This document shows positions 13,971 through 21,690 of a DNA stretch of 23,328 nucleotides, piece by piece. This DNA comes from UBA11346 sp038203025 (GTDB lineage Bacteria; Planctomycetota; UBA11346). Positions within the stretch are counted from its first letter, which is position 1, and every line of letters starts with the position of its first letter. The notes beneath the pieces are model-generated. The model saw nothing but the letters and a program-made list of their open reading frames with translations. It was not told the DNA's origin and did no database searches. The stretch covers positions 1-23,328 of the forward strand of contig JBBREK010000040.1 of NCBI GenBank assembly GCA_038203025.1, read 5' to 3'. The position numbers were made by a program, and so were the translations under genes.

Positions 13971-15014
13971 ATGGCCCTCAAGGTCGCAATCGTCGGCGCC
14001 ACCGGCGCGGTCGGCGTCGAATTCATGCAGGTGCTCGAGCGCCGCAACTTCCCCGTGTCGCAGCTGACCCTGCTGGCGAGCAAGCGCTCGGCCGGCAGCA
14101 AGCTGCGGTTCCGCGGCCAGGACATCACCGTCACCGAACTGAACGCCGACTCGTTCGCCGGCCACGATCTGGCCCTGTTCAGCGCCGGGTCGTCGGTGTC
14201 GAAGTTGTACCGCGAGGCCTGTACCAAGGCCGGCTGCCTGATGGTCGACAACAGCAGCGCCTTCCGCATGGAGGATGGTGTGCCCCTGGTCGTGCCCGAG
14301 GTCAATCCGCAGGAGGCGGCCAAGGCCCTGCAGAAGAACGGCGGCAAGGGTGTCATCGCCAACCCCAACTGCGTCACCATCATTGCCCTGGTTGCGCTCG
14401 CCCCGCTGCATCGCGAGGCCGGCATCAAGCGCCTGGTCGCCGCCACCTACCAGGCCTCCAGCGGCGCCGGCCATGCCGCCATGGTCGAGCTGCAGGAGGG
14501 CACTCGTGCCTTCCTCGACGGCAAGCCGTTCACTCCCAAGGTGATCCCGGTGCCCTACGCCTTCAACCTGTTTCCGCACAACAGTCCCTGGTTGGACGAC
14601 CAGGGCTATTGCGAGGAGGAACTGAAGCTGCTCAAGGAGAGCCACAAGATCCTCGGCGACTCCAGCCCGCGCATCACCGCGACCTGCGTGCGCGTGCCCA
14701 TCCTGCGCGCCCACAGCGAGGCCCTGAACGTCGAGTTCGTCAAGCCGATGAGTGTCGCCCGCGCCTATGAGATCCTGCGCGCCAGCCCCGGCGTGCGCGT
14801 GGTCGAGGACCGGGCCAAGAACCGCTGGCCGATGCCGCTCGACGTTGCCGGCAAGGACGACGTCCAGGTCGGGCGCATCCGTGCCGACCAGTCGAATCCC
14901 AACACCCTCGACCTGTGGGTGGTCGGCGACCAGTTGCTCAAGGGCGCGGCGCTCAACGCCGTGCAGTGCGCCGAACTGGCGCTGCTCGGAAAGGTTGCAC
15001 CGAACCAGAGCTGA
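13971..15014 (+). CDS. asd: Aspartate-semialdehyde dehydrogenase
   Basis: Catalyses NADPH-dependent reduction of aspartyl-phosphate to aspartate semialdehyde, the branch to lysine/diaminopimelate, threonine and methionine. The 347-aa protein has the Rossmann opening VAIVGATGAVG (5-15), the substrate-binding VDNSSAFRM (92-100), the catalytic cysteine C134 in ANPNCVTI, Q161 in YQASSGAG and the acid/base H248 in RVPILRAHSE. The length is normal. Start supported by AGGAG seven bases upstream. It is transcribed alone from its own promoter, followed 41 bp later by a small exported protein with its own -10 box; neighbours give no biosynthetic context. Confidence 0.97.
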   Translation: MALKVAIVGATGAVGVEFMQVLERRNFPVSQLTLLASKRSAGSKLRFRGQDITVTELNADSFAGHDLALFSAGSSVSKLYREACTKAGCLMVDNSSAFRMEDGVPLVVPEVNPQEAAKALQKNGGKGVIANPNCVTIIALVALAPLHREAGIKRLVAATYQASSGAGHAAMVELQEGTRAFLDGKPFTPKVIPVPYAFNLFPHNSPWLDDQGYCEEELKLLKESHKILGDSSPRITATCVRVPILRAHSEALNVEFVKPMSVARAYEILRASPGVRVVEDRAKNRWPMPLDVAGKDDVQVGRIRADQSNPNTLDLWVVGDQLLKGAALNAVQCAELALLGKVAPNQS

Positions 15015-15042
15015 TGTCCGTGGCCTCGCGGCGGTCGGCTGC

Positions 15043-15048
15043 TAGTGT
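15043..15048 (+). promoter_or_regulatory. -10-like box TAGTGT of the LPP20-like gene
   Basis: TAGTGT predicts a start of transcription 1 nt before ATG 15056. No clear -35 and no Shine-Dalgarno sequence. Confidence 0.4.
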
Positions 15049-15055
15049 GTCGGCC

Positions 15056-15406
15056 ATGAAATCTCCAGGCCTGCTGCTCCTCCTCGCGACTGTCGTTTCG
15101 CTTCCTGCCGCTGTCGTTGACGGGACCGGAGGGGGCGGTGGCTGGAAGAAGCCGATCGAGGAGGGTCAGCTGGCGGAGAAGAAGGTTCCCGGCTGGGTCG
15201 CCAACCCGACCGAGGGTGGCAAGACGCGTGCCGCGGTGGCCTCGTGGGGCTCCGGCGCCTCGAAGGACGAGCAGAAGACGGCCCGGGCCGATGCCTCGGC
15301 CAAGATTATCGCGGAGTTCAAGCTGCCGGAATCGACCCGCATCAAGGAGATGAACATGTGGGTCGATAGCAGCGGCAAGATCTACATTCTCCTGGTCGCA
15401 CGCTAG
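15056..15406 (+). CDS. Small exported protein, LPP20-like (116 aa)
   Basis: The signal peptide spans residues 1-19 (LLLLLATVVSLPAAV). The mature part has PGWVANP, then a VASWGSGASKDEQKTARADASAKI stretch (split around residues 61-84) and a terminal IYILLVAR strand. This W-x-NP...GSG...AxxDA order resembles LPP20-family lipoprotein domains, though no lipobox cysteine is present. Function unknown. The open frame reaches back to 14915 inside asd, but the ATG at 15056 gives the signal peptide and follows a TAGTGT box. A REP-like repeat begins 3 nt after its stop. Confidence 0.65.
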   Translation: MKSPGLLLLLATVVSLPAAVVDGTGGGGGWKKPIEEGQLAEKKVPGWVANPTEGGKTRAAVASWGSGASKDEQKTARADASAKIIAEFKLPESTRIKEMNMWVDSSGKIYILLVAR

Positions 15407-15409
15407 CCC

Positions 15410-15537
15410 GGGGCTTCGCCCGCTACGGCTGCGCGCTTCGGCTGCGCGCTACGGCCGGCCCTGGCCGGCCCTGGCCGGCGCTGCGGCGCACAAGCGGGTA
15501 GCGCCCGCGGAGCGGGCCGAAGCGCGTAGCCGTAGCG
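15410..15537 (+). repeat. REP-like palindromic element, copy 2 (expanded)
   Basis: Starts with GGGGCTTCGCCCGCTACGG three bases after the stop at 15406. The outer arms 15421-15442 and 15516-15537 are complementary over 22 bp with a single G-T type mismatch. Inside are a CTGGCCGGCC tandem duplication (15461-15480 region) and a 15-bp insertion relative to copy 3. It would form a very stable hairpin between the LPP20-like gene and the ftsH promoter. Confidence 0.8.
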
Positions 15538-15581
15538 TCTCCAGAGCGGCCCCTCCCCGCCTAAGTGGCGGCGGATGCCGT

Positions 15582-15609
15582 TTGGACGGCCAGCGGCGGT
15601 CGGTAGCCT
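15582..15609 (+). promoter_or_regulatory. Predicted promoter of ftsH
   Basis: TTGGAC (15582-15587), 16-bp spacer, TAGCCT (15604-15609). The predicted start is 3 nt before ATG 15619 and no Shine-Dalgarno is present. Confidence 0.55.
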
Positions 15610-15618
15610 GCCGCTACG

Positions 15619-17610
15619 ATGCCCGAGAATTCGCCTCCCCAACCGCCCAAGCCGCGCGGCGTACTGATGATGACCATGCTGCTGATCGGCCTGCTGGTGC
15701 TGGTCTGGGTGGCAGTGCATGAGAGTGGCGGCGGCTTCGGCAAGAACGTCAGCTACTCCGAGTTCCTTGATCGCATCAGCAAGGGCGAGGTGGCCCGCTT
15801 CAACCTTGGGGCTGAATCCATCGCCGTCACCGCCTCGAAGACCGGCGGCGAGAGCAAGTACATCGTCAACTATCCCGGCGCCCGTCTGACCGACGAGATC
15901 AGCCAGCAGATCATAGCCGCAACCGACCGCTACAACGAGGGTGCCCGCCTGGCCAACGCCAACGGCGGGGCCAAGGTCGACATCGTCTACGACGGTGCGC
16001 CGCCTCCGGGCTTCCTTGCCCAGATGCTGCCGTTGCTGGTGTTGTTCCTGCTCGGCGGCCTGCTCTTCTGGTTCTTTGTCGTCCGGCGCATGAACCAGGG
16101 CGGCGGCGTGCTGTCCTTCGGCAAGAGCCGCGCCCAGCTCATCACCAAGGGCAAGACCGGGAAGACCTTCAAGGATGTCGCCGGCATCGACGAGGCCCGC
16201 GAGGAGGTCGAGGAGCTGGTCGCCTTCCTCAAGAACCCCAAGAAGTTCCAGAAGCTCGGTGGCCGCATCCCGCGTGGCGTCATGCTGATCGGCCCGCCCG
16301 GTACCGGCAAGACCCTGCTGGCCAAGGCCATCGCGGGCGAGGCCGACGTGCCATTCTACTCGATCTCGGGCAGCGATTTCGTCGAGATGTTCGTGGGCGT
16401 GGGTGCCAGCCGCGTGCGCGACCTGTTCAACCAGTCGAAGGATAACGCGCCCTGCATTATCTTCATCGACGAGATCGACGCGGTCGGCCGCCGCCGCGGC
16501 ACTGGCTTCTCCTCCGGCGGCCATGACGAGCGCGAGCAGACGCTCAACGCCATCCTGGTGGAGATGGACGGTTTCTCCTCGACCGACAAGGACATCGTCA
16601 TCGCCGCGACCAACCGTGTCGATGTCCTCGATCCGGCCCTGCTGCGCCCGGGCCGCTTCGACCGCCACATCCACGTCAGCCTGCCCGATATCGCCGGCCG
16701 CGAGCAGATCCTCGGCGTCCACGCCGGGAAGGTGAAGATCGGTCCGGACGTCGATCTGGCGCTGATCGCCCGTGGCACGCCTGGCTTCAGTGGCGCCGAT
16801 CTCGAGAGCATGATCAACGAGGCCGCGCTCAACGCCGCCCGCCATGACCAGGAGGTTGTGGCGATGAAGGACCTCGAGTACGCCCGCGACCGTGTTGCTT
16901 TCGGCCGCGAGAAGAAGACCGGCAGCCGGGCCATGCCCGAGCGCGAGCGCGTCATCACCGCCTACCACGAGGCCGGTCACACCATCCTCCAGGTCCTGGT
17001 CGAGGGCGCCGATGATCTGCACAAGGTGACGATCATCCCGCGTGGCCGGGCCCTCGGTGCGACCATGCACCTGCCCAACGAGGACCGTCACACCCACAGT
17101 CTGAAGAAGCTGCTCGGCGACATGGCGGTGCTGTTCGGTGGACGCATCGCCGAGGAGATGTTCTGTGGCGACATCACCACCGGCGCCTCCAATGACATCG
17201 AGCGCGCCACCCAGCTGGCCCGCGGCATGGTCTACGAGTGGGGCATGTCAGAGCGCATGGGTCCGGTCAAGTACACCGAGTCGCATGACAGCGCGGTCGG
17301 TCACGAGGAGATCGTCGCGGTCAGCGCCACCACCAGACGCGAACTGGACGAGGAGGTCCGCCGGATCATCGACCAGCAGTACGAGCACGCCCGTCAGCTG
17401 ATCCTGGCCAACCGCGACCGCCTGGAACGTGTGGCCAAGGCCCTGCTTGAGCACGAGACCCTCGACTGCGGCCAGGTGAAGCAGCTGATGGCTGGCGAGG
17501 AACTGCCGCCGCGCCGCCCCACCGTCATCGTTCCGGTGGTGCGCGACGTGCCGCCGGCCGAACCGCGACCCGAGGCCGAGCTCGGCGGATTGAAGCCGCA
17601 AATCGCCTAG
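15619..17610 (+). CDS. ftsH: ATP-dependent zinc metalloprotease FtsH
   Basis: Membrane-anchored AAA+ protease that extracts and degrades misfolded membrane proteins and short-lived regulators. Of 663 residues, TM1 lies at about 14-34, a periplasmic domain to about 131, and TM2 at about 132-155. The AAA module has Walker A GPPGTGKT (225-232), pore motif FVG (258-260), Walker B IIFIDE (280-285) and the SRH with RPGRFDRH (343-350). The M41 protease site is H450-E-A-G-H454 with D526 in NDIERA as the third zinc ligand. All catalytic residues are present and the length is normal. Pro-rich ends are short. It is flanked by REP-like repeats on both sides and transcribed alone. Confidence 0.97.
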   Translation: MPENSPPQPPKPRGVLMMTMLLIGLLVLVWVAVHESGGGFGKNVSYSEFLDRISKGEVARFNLGAESIAVTASKTGGESKYIVNYPGARLTDEISQQIIAATDRYNEGARLANANGGAKVDIVYDGAPPPGFLAQMLPLLVLFLLGGLLFWFFVVRRMNQGGGVLSFGKSRAQLITKGKTGKTFKDVAGIDEAREEVEELVAFLKNPKKFQKLGGRIPRGVMLIGPPGTGKTLLAKAIAGEADVPFYSISGSDFVEMFVGVGASRVRDLFNQSKDNAPCIIFIDEIDAVGRRRGTGFSSGGHDEREQTLNAILVEMDGFSSTDKDIVIAATNRVDVLDPALLRPGRFDRHIHVSLPDIAGREQILGVHAGKVKIGPDVDLALIARGTPGFSGADLESMINEAALNAARHDQEVVAMKDLEYARDRVAFGREKKTGSRAMPERERVITAYHEAGHTILQVLVEGADDLHKVTIIPRGRALGATMHLPNEDRHTHSLKKLLGDMAVLFGGRIAEEMFCGDITTGASNDIERATQLARGMVYEWGMSERMGPVKYTESHDSAVGHEEIVAVSATTRRELDEEVRRIIDQQYEHARQLILANRDRLERVAKALLEHETLDCGQVKQLMAGEELPPRRPTVIVPVVRDVPPAEPRPEAELGGLKPQIA

Positions 17611-17620
17611 CGAGGCTTCT

Positions 17621-17702
17621 GGGGCTTCGCCCGCTACGGCTGCGCGCTACGGCCGGCCATGGCCGGCGCTGCGGTGCGACAAGCGCACGCCAAGCCGTAG
17701 CG
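17621..17702 (+). repeat. REP-like palindromic element, copy 3
   Basis: Starts GGGGCTTCGCCCGCTACGG ten bases after the ftsH stop. Outer 10-bp arms are 17632-17641 and 17693-17702; an inner perfect 16-bp palindrome GCCGGCCATGGCCGGC occupies 17652-17667. It lies between convergent genes and shares both ends and the GGCCGGCC centre with copy 2. Confidence 0.8.
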
Positions 17703-17713
17703 ATATACGCTAG

Positions 17714-18232
17714 CTACGGTCGCTGTTCCTGCGGCCGTCGCTGCTCGTACGTCGCACGCAGCTCCTGCCGCACGGCCCAGATGCCCTCGCTGTCGGCGGT
17801 AGCGATGCGGCGCAGAGCCTCGCCCAGGCTGGCGCGGTCATGGCCATGCAGGATCTGCGCGTAGGTGCAGGCGTCGACGTAGACTTGGCCGATGCGGCGT
17901 CGGAGTAGCGGCTGGCGCAGCAGCGAGCAATCGTGCCGCTCGAACACCGGGACCCAGTGCGGCAGAGCTGATCGAACGGCCAGCATCTGCATCCATTCGA
18001 GGTTGGATCCCAGCGGCTCGCTGTCGTATTGGAAACCAAGAATACGGCGGTCGAGGCGCATCTGCCCCGAGTTGAGGTCGAACAGCACCAGCTCCTCGTG
18101 CATGCGCACGAGCGACAAGGTCACCAGTCCGACGCATACGATGGCGCCGAGTCCGATCAGCAGTCTGGTCTCGAACGAATACGGCGGACGGCGGACGGGC
18201 GGCGCTGCTTCAGACTGCGGCGCTTCGCTCAC
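17714..18232 (-). CDS. Unknown one-TM protein (172 aa)
   Basis: I do not recognise the family. The N-terminus is Pro/Ala-rich and cytoplasmic-looking, followed by one clear membrane segment at about 23-43 (LLIGLGAIVCVGLVTLSLV). The remaining 130 residues carry two cysteines (in RHDCSLL and VDACTY), a LRRRIGQVYVDACTYAQIL helix and an Arg/Gln-rich tail, probably periplasmic. The ATG at 18232 lies 3 bp after the stop of the upstream barrel-like gene, so the two are co-transcribed and it may act with that outer-membrane protein. Ends in the spacer shared with ftsH. Confidence 0.65.
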   Translation of the reverse strand: MSEAPQSEAAPPVRRPPYSFETRLLIGLGAIVCVGLVTLSLVRMHEELVLFDLNSGQMRLDRRILGFQYDSEPLGSNLEWMQMLAVRSALPHWVPVFERHDCSLLRQPLLRRRIGQVYVDACTYAQILHGHDRASLGEALRRIATADSEGIWAVRQELRATYEQRRPQEQRP

Positions 18233-18235
18233 GCC

Positions 18236-18958
18236 TCAGAAGCGGTGGCCGAGGACGGCGCGGAAGGCCGGGCCGACTGCCACCGGTTCGGTTTCGACGG
18301 TCACGTCGATGTACGATGTCTTGATGCGGGCCTTGGACCGGGTGAATTCGCCTTCGAGGCCGAACTGCCACTGGCTGTCGGGGTCGGTCCAGTAGGCGCC
18401 GAGGCGCCCGCCGACGGTGTAGCCATAACCCTGGCCCTGCTGCACACTGAGGTCGCCCACTCCGAGGTTGGCGATGCTGTCCCAGGTCACCCAGTCGGGC
18501 CCGATCAGGCCGAGAAGTTCGAGATGTACGTCCCGTGACACCGCCCAGCCCACACCCAGGTTGGCAGCGATGCCGGTCTGGCTGTAGCTCATGCCGGGCA
18601 CCTTGTCATTGTTGGCGGCGGCGAGTTGATCGGAGTTGAAGGCAGCACCATTATTGATGCGCAGCGACTGGTAGGCCATCTCGCCGGTGGTGCTGCGCAG
18701 TTGCGCGCCCCATAGGAATCCCACCGGGGCGAGGCGACCGTAGATGCCGCCGAGGGTGACAGACAGGCCGATGGTGCGCTCATAGCGGGTTTCAATCGGT
18801 GTGCCTGCCGATGCCACTGGGGAGGTGAGCTCGCCCTCCTGCTCATGCGGCAGGGTGCCTGTACCGATGGCGAGGCGCACGTCGGACACCAGTACGCCGT
18901 CGGCGGCACCGAGGGCGGAGGCGAGCATGATGAGGACAGGGCAGAGGGCGCGGGGCAT
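18236..18958 (-). CDS. Outer-membrane beta-barrel-like protein A (240 aa)
   Basis: The signal peptide spans about residues 1-19 (ends LGAADG). The mature protein alternates short hydrophobic/polar strands rich in Gly, Tyr and Trp and ends in Arg-Phe, the C-terminal phenylalanine typical of barrels inserted by the BAM complex. Recognisable paralogous segments shared with the next gene are YGRLAPVGFLWGAQLR, YTVGGRLGAYWTDPDSQWQFG and AFRAVLGHRF. Function unknown; a small barrel of about 8-10 strands is likely. It precedes the one-TM gene by 3 bp and is driven by its own strong promoter. Confidence 0.7.
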   Translation of the reverse strand: MPRALCPVLIMLASALGAADGVLVSDVRLAIGTGTLPHEQEGELTSPVASAGTPIETRYERTIGLSVTLGGIYGRLAPVGFLWGAQLRSTTGEMAYQSLRINNGAAFNSDQLAAANNDKVPGMSYSQTGIAANLGVGWAVSRDVHLELLGLIGPDWVTWDSIANLGVGDLSVQQGQGYGYTVGGRLGAYWTDPDSQWQFGLEGEFTRSKARIKTSYIDVTVETEPVAVGPAFRAVLGHRF

Positions 18959-18967
18959 GGTGAACCC

Positions 18968-18996
18968 AGGCTAGCGCGGGATCCCGGCCATGCCAA
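18968..18996 (-). promoter_or_regulatory. Predicted promoter of barrel protein A
   Basis: Minus-strand TTGGCA (18996-18991), exactly 17-bp spacer, TAGCCT (18973-18968). The predicted start is 3 nt before ATG 18958, with no room for a Shine-Dalgarno sequence. Confidence 0.6.
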
Positions 18997-19011
18997 GGGC
19001 CGGGCGGGGCT

Positions 19012-19752
19012 TCAGAACCGCCTGCCGATGACAGCCCGCAGGCCCAGGCCGCGGGCTGTGACGTCGAAGTCGACGGTGTTGCCGGCGTAGTCGGTACGGA
19101 CGGTACCGGTGGTCGTGGTCCATTCGGCCAGCGCGCCGAACTGCCAGCTGGTCTCGCTATCGGTCCAGTAGACCCCGGAGCGGACGCCGTAGGTCCAGCC
19201 CAGGCCGCGCCCTTCGTTGGCATAGGTCGCGGTGCTGCCGCTGCCGACCACCGAAAAGGTGTCCAGGGTCAGCCAGTCGACGCCGACGATGCCCACCGCC
19301 TCGGCGTGCCAGCCATCGGCGAAGGCCCAGCCGGCCCCGGCGTGACCGGCCAGGCCGACCGTGGTCCAGGTGTTCGAATCGACCTTATAGCCCTGGGCTT
19401 CGAATGCGGCAGCCGTGTCGACGACCCCCACCGAGGGGTAGGAGATCGATTCCAACTGCATCTCGCCGTTGCAGTAGCGGAAGGAGCCGCCGTAGATCAG
19501 CCCGACCGGCGACAGCCGGCCGTAGGTGGCAGAGATGTCAGCGGCGAATCCGATCGCGTGCTTCTCGTAGGTGTCGACGCGCGGCGCCCCAGCGGTGACG
19601 CCGAGTGGGGCACTGCCGACGTCGGCATAGGTGCCTTCGGCCGTGTCCGGCAGCGGGGCGATGCCGCCGCTGAAGCGCAGGTCCGCCAGTACGACGTCGG
19701 CCGCCGGCATGGTGGCAGCGAGGACGAGCAGGGCGGAAAGACGGCGGTGCAT
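19012..19752 (-). CDS. Outer-membrane beta-barrel-like protein B (246 aa), paralog of A
   Basis: The signal peptide spans about residues 1-18 (ends MPAADV). Strand-like pattern and a terminal Arg-Phe match the neighbour. Shared blocks are YGRLSPVGLIYGGSFR, WTYGVRSGVYWTDSETSWQFG and GLRAVIGRRF, clear evidence of tandem duplication, although overall identity looks low. It starts at the first ATG, 2 nt after a predicted transcription start. Separate promoters for A and B mean the two can be expressed independently. Substrate or role unknown. Confidence 0.7.
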   Translation of the reverse strand: MHRRLSALLVLAATMPAADVVLADLRFSGGIAPLPDTAEGTYADVGSAPLGVTAGAPRVDTYEKHAIGFAADISATYGRLSPVGLIYGGSFRYCNGEMQLESISYPSVGVVDTAAAFEAQGYKVDSNTWTTVGLAGHAGAGWAFADGWHAEAVGIVGVDWLTLDTFSVVGSGSTATYANEGRGLGWTYGVRSGVYWTDSETSWQFGALAEWTTTTGTVRTDYAGNTVDFDVTARGLGLRAVIGRRF

Positions 19753-19760
19753 AGTGGGAG

Positions 19761-19790
19761 GGACTACATGCGCGGTTGCTGGTGGTGCAA
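19761..19790 (-). promoter_or_regulatory. Predicted promoter of barrel protein B
   Basis: Minus-strand TTGCAC (19790-19785), 18-bp spacer, TAGTCC (19766-19761). The predicted start is 2 nt before ATG 19752. Confidence 0.5.
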
Positions 19791-19890
19791 GGGTCGGTCG
19801 AGGCTGGAACTATGACCGGGCTGCGGGCCGGTTGGACCGCCAGTATCCACACCGCCGGCTCCAGCGACTTTCCTCTCGTATCCTGGTGGG

Positions 19891-19896
19891 TAGCAT
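19891..19896 (+). promoter_or_regulatory. -10-like box TAGCAT of the hemerythrin gene
   Basis: TAGCAT, the same hexamer as the fucosidase box, predicts a start 2 nt before GTG 19905. A TATCCT at 19879-19884 is an alternative giving a 14-nt leader. The -35 is unclear. Confidence 0.4.
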
Positions 19897-19904
19897 CACC
19901 GCCC

Positions 19905-20288
19905 GTGCGCGTCAGCCTCCCACGTCTCGGCCATGCCCTGATCGACCGCCAGCATGTCCGGCTGGCGGCGACTGCCGGAGCGCTGCATGCGGCCGCGCAG
20001 CGCGGCCGGCCGGCCCGTGCCCTGCTTGGCCGGTTGATCCGCGACACCCGGCGGCACTTCGCCAGCGAGGACCGCCTGATGCGCCAGGTCGGCTACGCCG
20101 AGGAGGCCGGCCATCGTGCCCTGCACGACGGCGTCATAGCCGAGATGCTGCGCATGCGGGCGATGCTCGCCGAGGGTCGGGCACTGCATACCAAGCATGC
20201 CGATCTGGTCATCGAATGGCTGCGCCATCATACCGCCGAGGCCGACCGCAACCTGGTTGAACAGCTGCTGCGGCAGCGCCACCACTGA
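19905..20288 (+). CDS. Bacteriohemerythrin (127 aa)
   Basis: Four-helix protein binding O2 at a di-iron site. All seven ligands of the family are present when counted from the GTG at 19905: H17, H51, E55, H70, H74, H109 and D114 (motifs DRQH, RRHFASED, AGHRALHD and RHHTAEAD). Stand-alone proteins of this length usually carry, store or sense oxygen. No ATG precedes the conserved start in this frame, and the GTG follows a -10-like box by 8 nt, so GTG is chosen. Divergent from barrel protein B with 152 bp between; GT2 gene follows 29 bp downstream. Confidence 0.9.
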   Translation: MRVSLPRLGHALIDRQHVRLAATAGALHAAAQRGRPARALLGRLIRDTRRHFASEDRLMRQVGYAEEAGHRALHDGVIAEMLRMRAMLAEGRALHTKHADLVIEWLRHHTAEADRNLVEQLLRQRHH

Positions 20289-20317
20289 ATCTTGCGGCTT
20301 TGCACAGCCGTGCGGTC

Positions 20318-21013
20318 ATGCCAGCATGGCCCGTGTTGTCCTGGCCCGCGTCCATCCCCGTGCTCATCCCGGTCTTCGACCATTGCCGCACGGTCGGTGC
20401 CGTGGTCGCCGGGTGCCGAGCCCTTGGCGCTCCGCGTATCGTGGTGGTCGACGACGGCTCGCGTGACGGCAGCGGCGCGACGGCTGGGGCCGACGAACTG
20501 CTCACCTTGCCGCAAAACTGCGGCAAGGGCCGGGCCTTGGATCTCGGCTTGCGCCAGCTCGCGGCAGCCGGGTGGCGCCAGGTCCTGACCATCGACGCCG
20601 ACCTGCAGCACCCGCCAGCTGAAGCTCTGCGTTTAGCCTTGGCGTCGTCGTCAGCCCCCGCCGCCTTGTGGGTGGGCGTGCGCACCATGCCGCACGCGCC
20701 GCTTGCCAGCCGACTCGGGCGCTGGTGCACCGGCGGGGCCAGCTGGGCGGCCTGTGGGCGTTGGCCAGCCGATAACCAGAGCGGCTTGCGGGTCTGGCCC
20801 GTGCCGGCGATGCTTGGTCTGGGTACGCGGGCCGGTCGCTACGCCTACGAGCCCGAATCGCTGGTTCGGGCGGTGCGTGCTGGCATCGCCCTGCGTGAAC
20901 TGCCGGTGGCGGTCGACTATCCGGCCGATCGGGTCTCGCATTTCGCGATGGTGCGCGACACCCTGCGCACGGCGGCTGTCCTGGCGCGCCTGCTGGTCAG
21001 GCGCGCGGCTTGA
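20318..21013 (+). CDS. Family 2 glycosyltransferase (231 aa)
   Basis: GT-A fold enzyme of the dolichyl-phosphate mannose synthase / polyprenyl-phosphate type. The N-terminus has IPVLIPVFDH, then IVVVDDGSRDGS (41-52) for nucleotide binding, NCGKGRALDLGL (67-78) and the metal-binding D93-A-D95 in IDADLQHPP. DNQSGLRVWP and YEPESLVRA fit the acceptor region. No membrane segment is evident. A TTG at 20300 is also in frame; the ATG at 20318 is chosen. It lies 29 bp after the hemerythrin gene in the same direction, possibly an operon, and overlaps the convergent 89-aa gene by 17 bp. Confidence 0.85.
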   Translation: MPAWPVLSWPASIPVLIPVFDHCRTVGAVVAGCRALGAPRIVVVDDGSRDGSGATAGADELLTLPQNCGKGRALDLGLRQLAAAGWRQVLTIDADLQHPPAEALRLALASSSAPAALWVGVRTMPHAPLASRLGRWCTGGASWAACGRWPADNQSGLRVWPVPAMLGLGTRAGRYAYEPESLVRAVRAGIALRELPVAVDYPADRVSHFAMVRDTLRTAAVLARLLVRRAA

Positions 21014-21266
21014 GCAGGTCGGCGGCCTCGCGCTGCTGATCGGCCTGGGCGCGGAAGACGCTGTAGAGGATGCTGTTGATGATGCTGTCGGTCTTGAGGC
21101 CGACGAGGTCGCCGGTCAGCTGACTGCTATCGCTGGCGATCTCCGGGTCGGCTGCCGCCAGGCTGTCGGCGACGGTCTGCTCGGCCTTGGCATCGAAGCT
21201 GGCCTGCTGGCGCTGGATGGCGTTTCCAGTGGCGGCGAGGCCGAGAGCGACGGGCGGGAGGGTCAT
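20997..21266 (-). CDS. Small protein of unknown function (89 aa)
   Basis: Not confidently recognised. The N-terminal helix (PPVALGLAATGNAIQRQQASFDA) and C-terminal helix (LTGDLVGLKTDSIINSILYS, then VFRAQADQQREAADLL) are amphipathic and joined by a short acidic linker. The two-helix layout, with a C-terminal DLVxL...xxVFRAQ...LL pattern, faintly recalls rod/hook-type flagellar axial proteins, but no other flagellar gene is present and I do not claim it. The reality of the gene is supported by the best promoter in the window directly upstream. The 3' end overlaps the convergent GT2 gene by 17 bp. Confidence 0.65.
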   Translation of the reverse strand: MTLPPVALGLAATGNAIQRQQASFDAKAEQTVADSLAAADPEIASDSSQLTGDLVGLKTDSIINSILYSVFRAQADQQREAADLLKPRA

Positions 21267-21272
21267 GTACCG

Positions 21273-21301
21273 ATCATACGCCGTCCACGCCCAGCGCTCA
21301 A
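21273..21301 (-). promoter_or_regulatory. Strong predicted promoter of the 89-aa gene
   Basis: Minus-strand TTGAGC (21301-21296), exactly 17-bp spacer, TATGAT (21278-21273). The predicted start is the A of ATG 21266, so the mRNA would be fully leaderless. Confidence 0.7.
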
Positions 21302-21412
21302 CCTAAATGCCGCAGTGGGTTCGCGGTTGGATCGTCGATTACGAACCATATTGGTTTACACTTGGTCGCCCGTTTGGTGAACACCATCAACACACATAAC
21401 ACGTGTCGCTAC
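21302..21412. other. AT-richer non-coding spacer with several palindromes
   Basis: No gene seen. Inverted repeats are AACCA-TAT-TGGTT (21344-21356), TGGTG-AA-CACCA (21375-21386) and ACACGTGT (21399-21406). GGTTCGCGGTT at 21318-21328 is the reverse complement of part of the adjacent heptamer array and could pair with it. May be an operator region, a small RNA or the relic of an element. Confidence 0.45.
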
Positions 21413-21462
<50 letters not shown>

Positions 21463-21471
21463 TTTCTAGAC

Positions 21472-21645
21472 TCAAGCGACGATGCGCACCACCAGGTCGG
21501 TCAGGGCGCCGAGCGCGAGGCCCAGGCTGAGCCAGCCGCAACCCCATGCCAGGGAAGGCAGTATGGCCCGGACGCGGGTCGGGATGCGGTAACGACAGCG
21601 GAGGGGGCGGACGGCGGTGAGGCGGATGGCGATCATGCCGGCCAT
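21472..21645 (-). CDS. Possible small membrane protein (57 aa)
   Basis: Short open frame with a basic N-terminal half and one hydrophobic segment near the C-terminus (LPSLAWGCGWLSLGLALGAL). GGAG lies 4 nt upstream of the ATG at 21645; a second ATG at 21636 is possible. The frame continues upstream to 21771, but that part overlaps the WYL gene. It lies in the 436-bp gap between the 89-aa gene and the WYL gene and is divergent from the latter. Could be spurious. Confidence 0.35.
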   Translation of the reverse strand: MAGMIAIRLTAVRPLRCRYRIPTRVRAILPSLAWGCGWLSLGLALGALTDLVVRIVA

Positions 21646-21690
21646 GGTGCTCCCGGCCTGGCGGCTGCGTGCAACCGTTGGTGCACCTGG

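Noticed and set aside
13857..14714. Long extension of the second STAS frame to 429 aa
   Set aside because: It is antisense to asd, whose catalytic residues are intact; the STAS domain starts only after 13844.
15403..17097. Minus-strand 564-aa open frame
   Set aside because: Antisense shadow of ftsH; no domain and biased composition.
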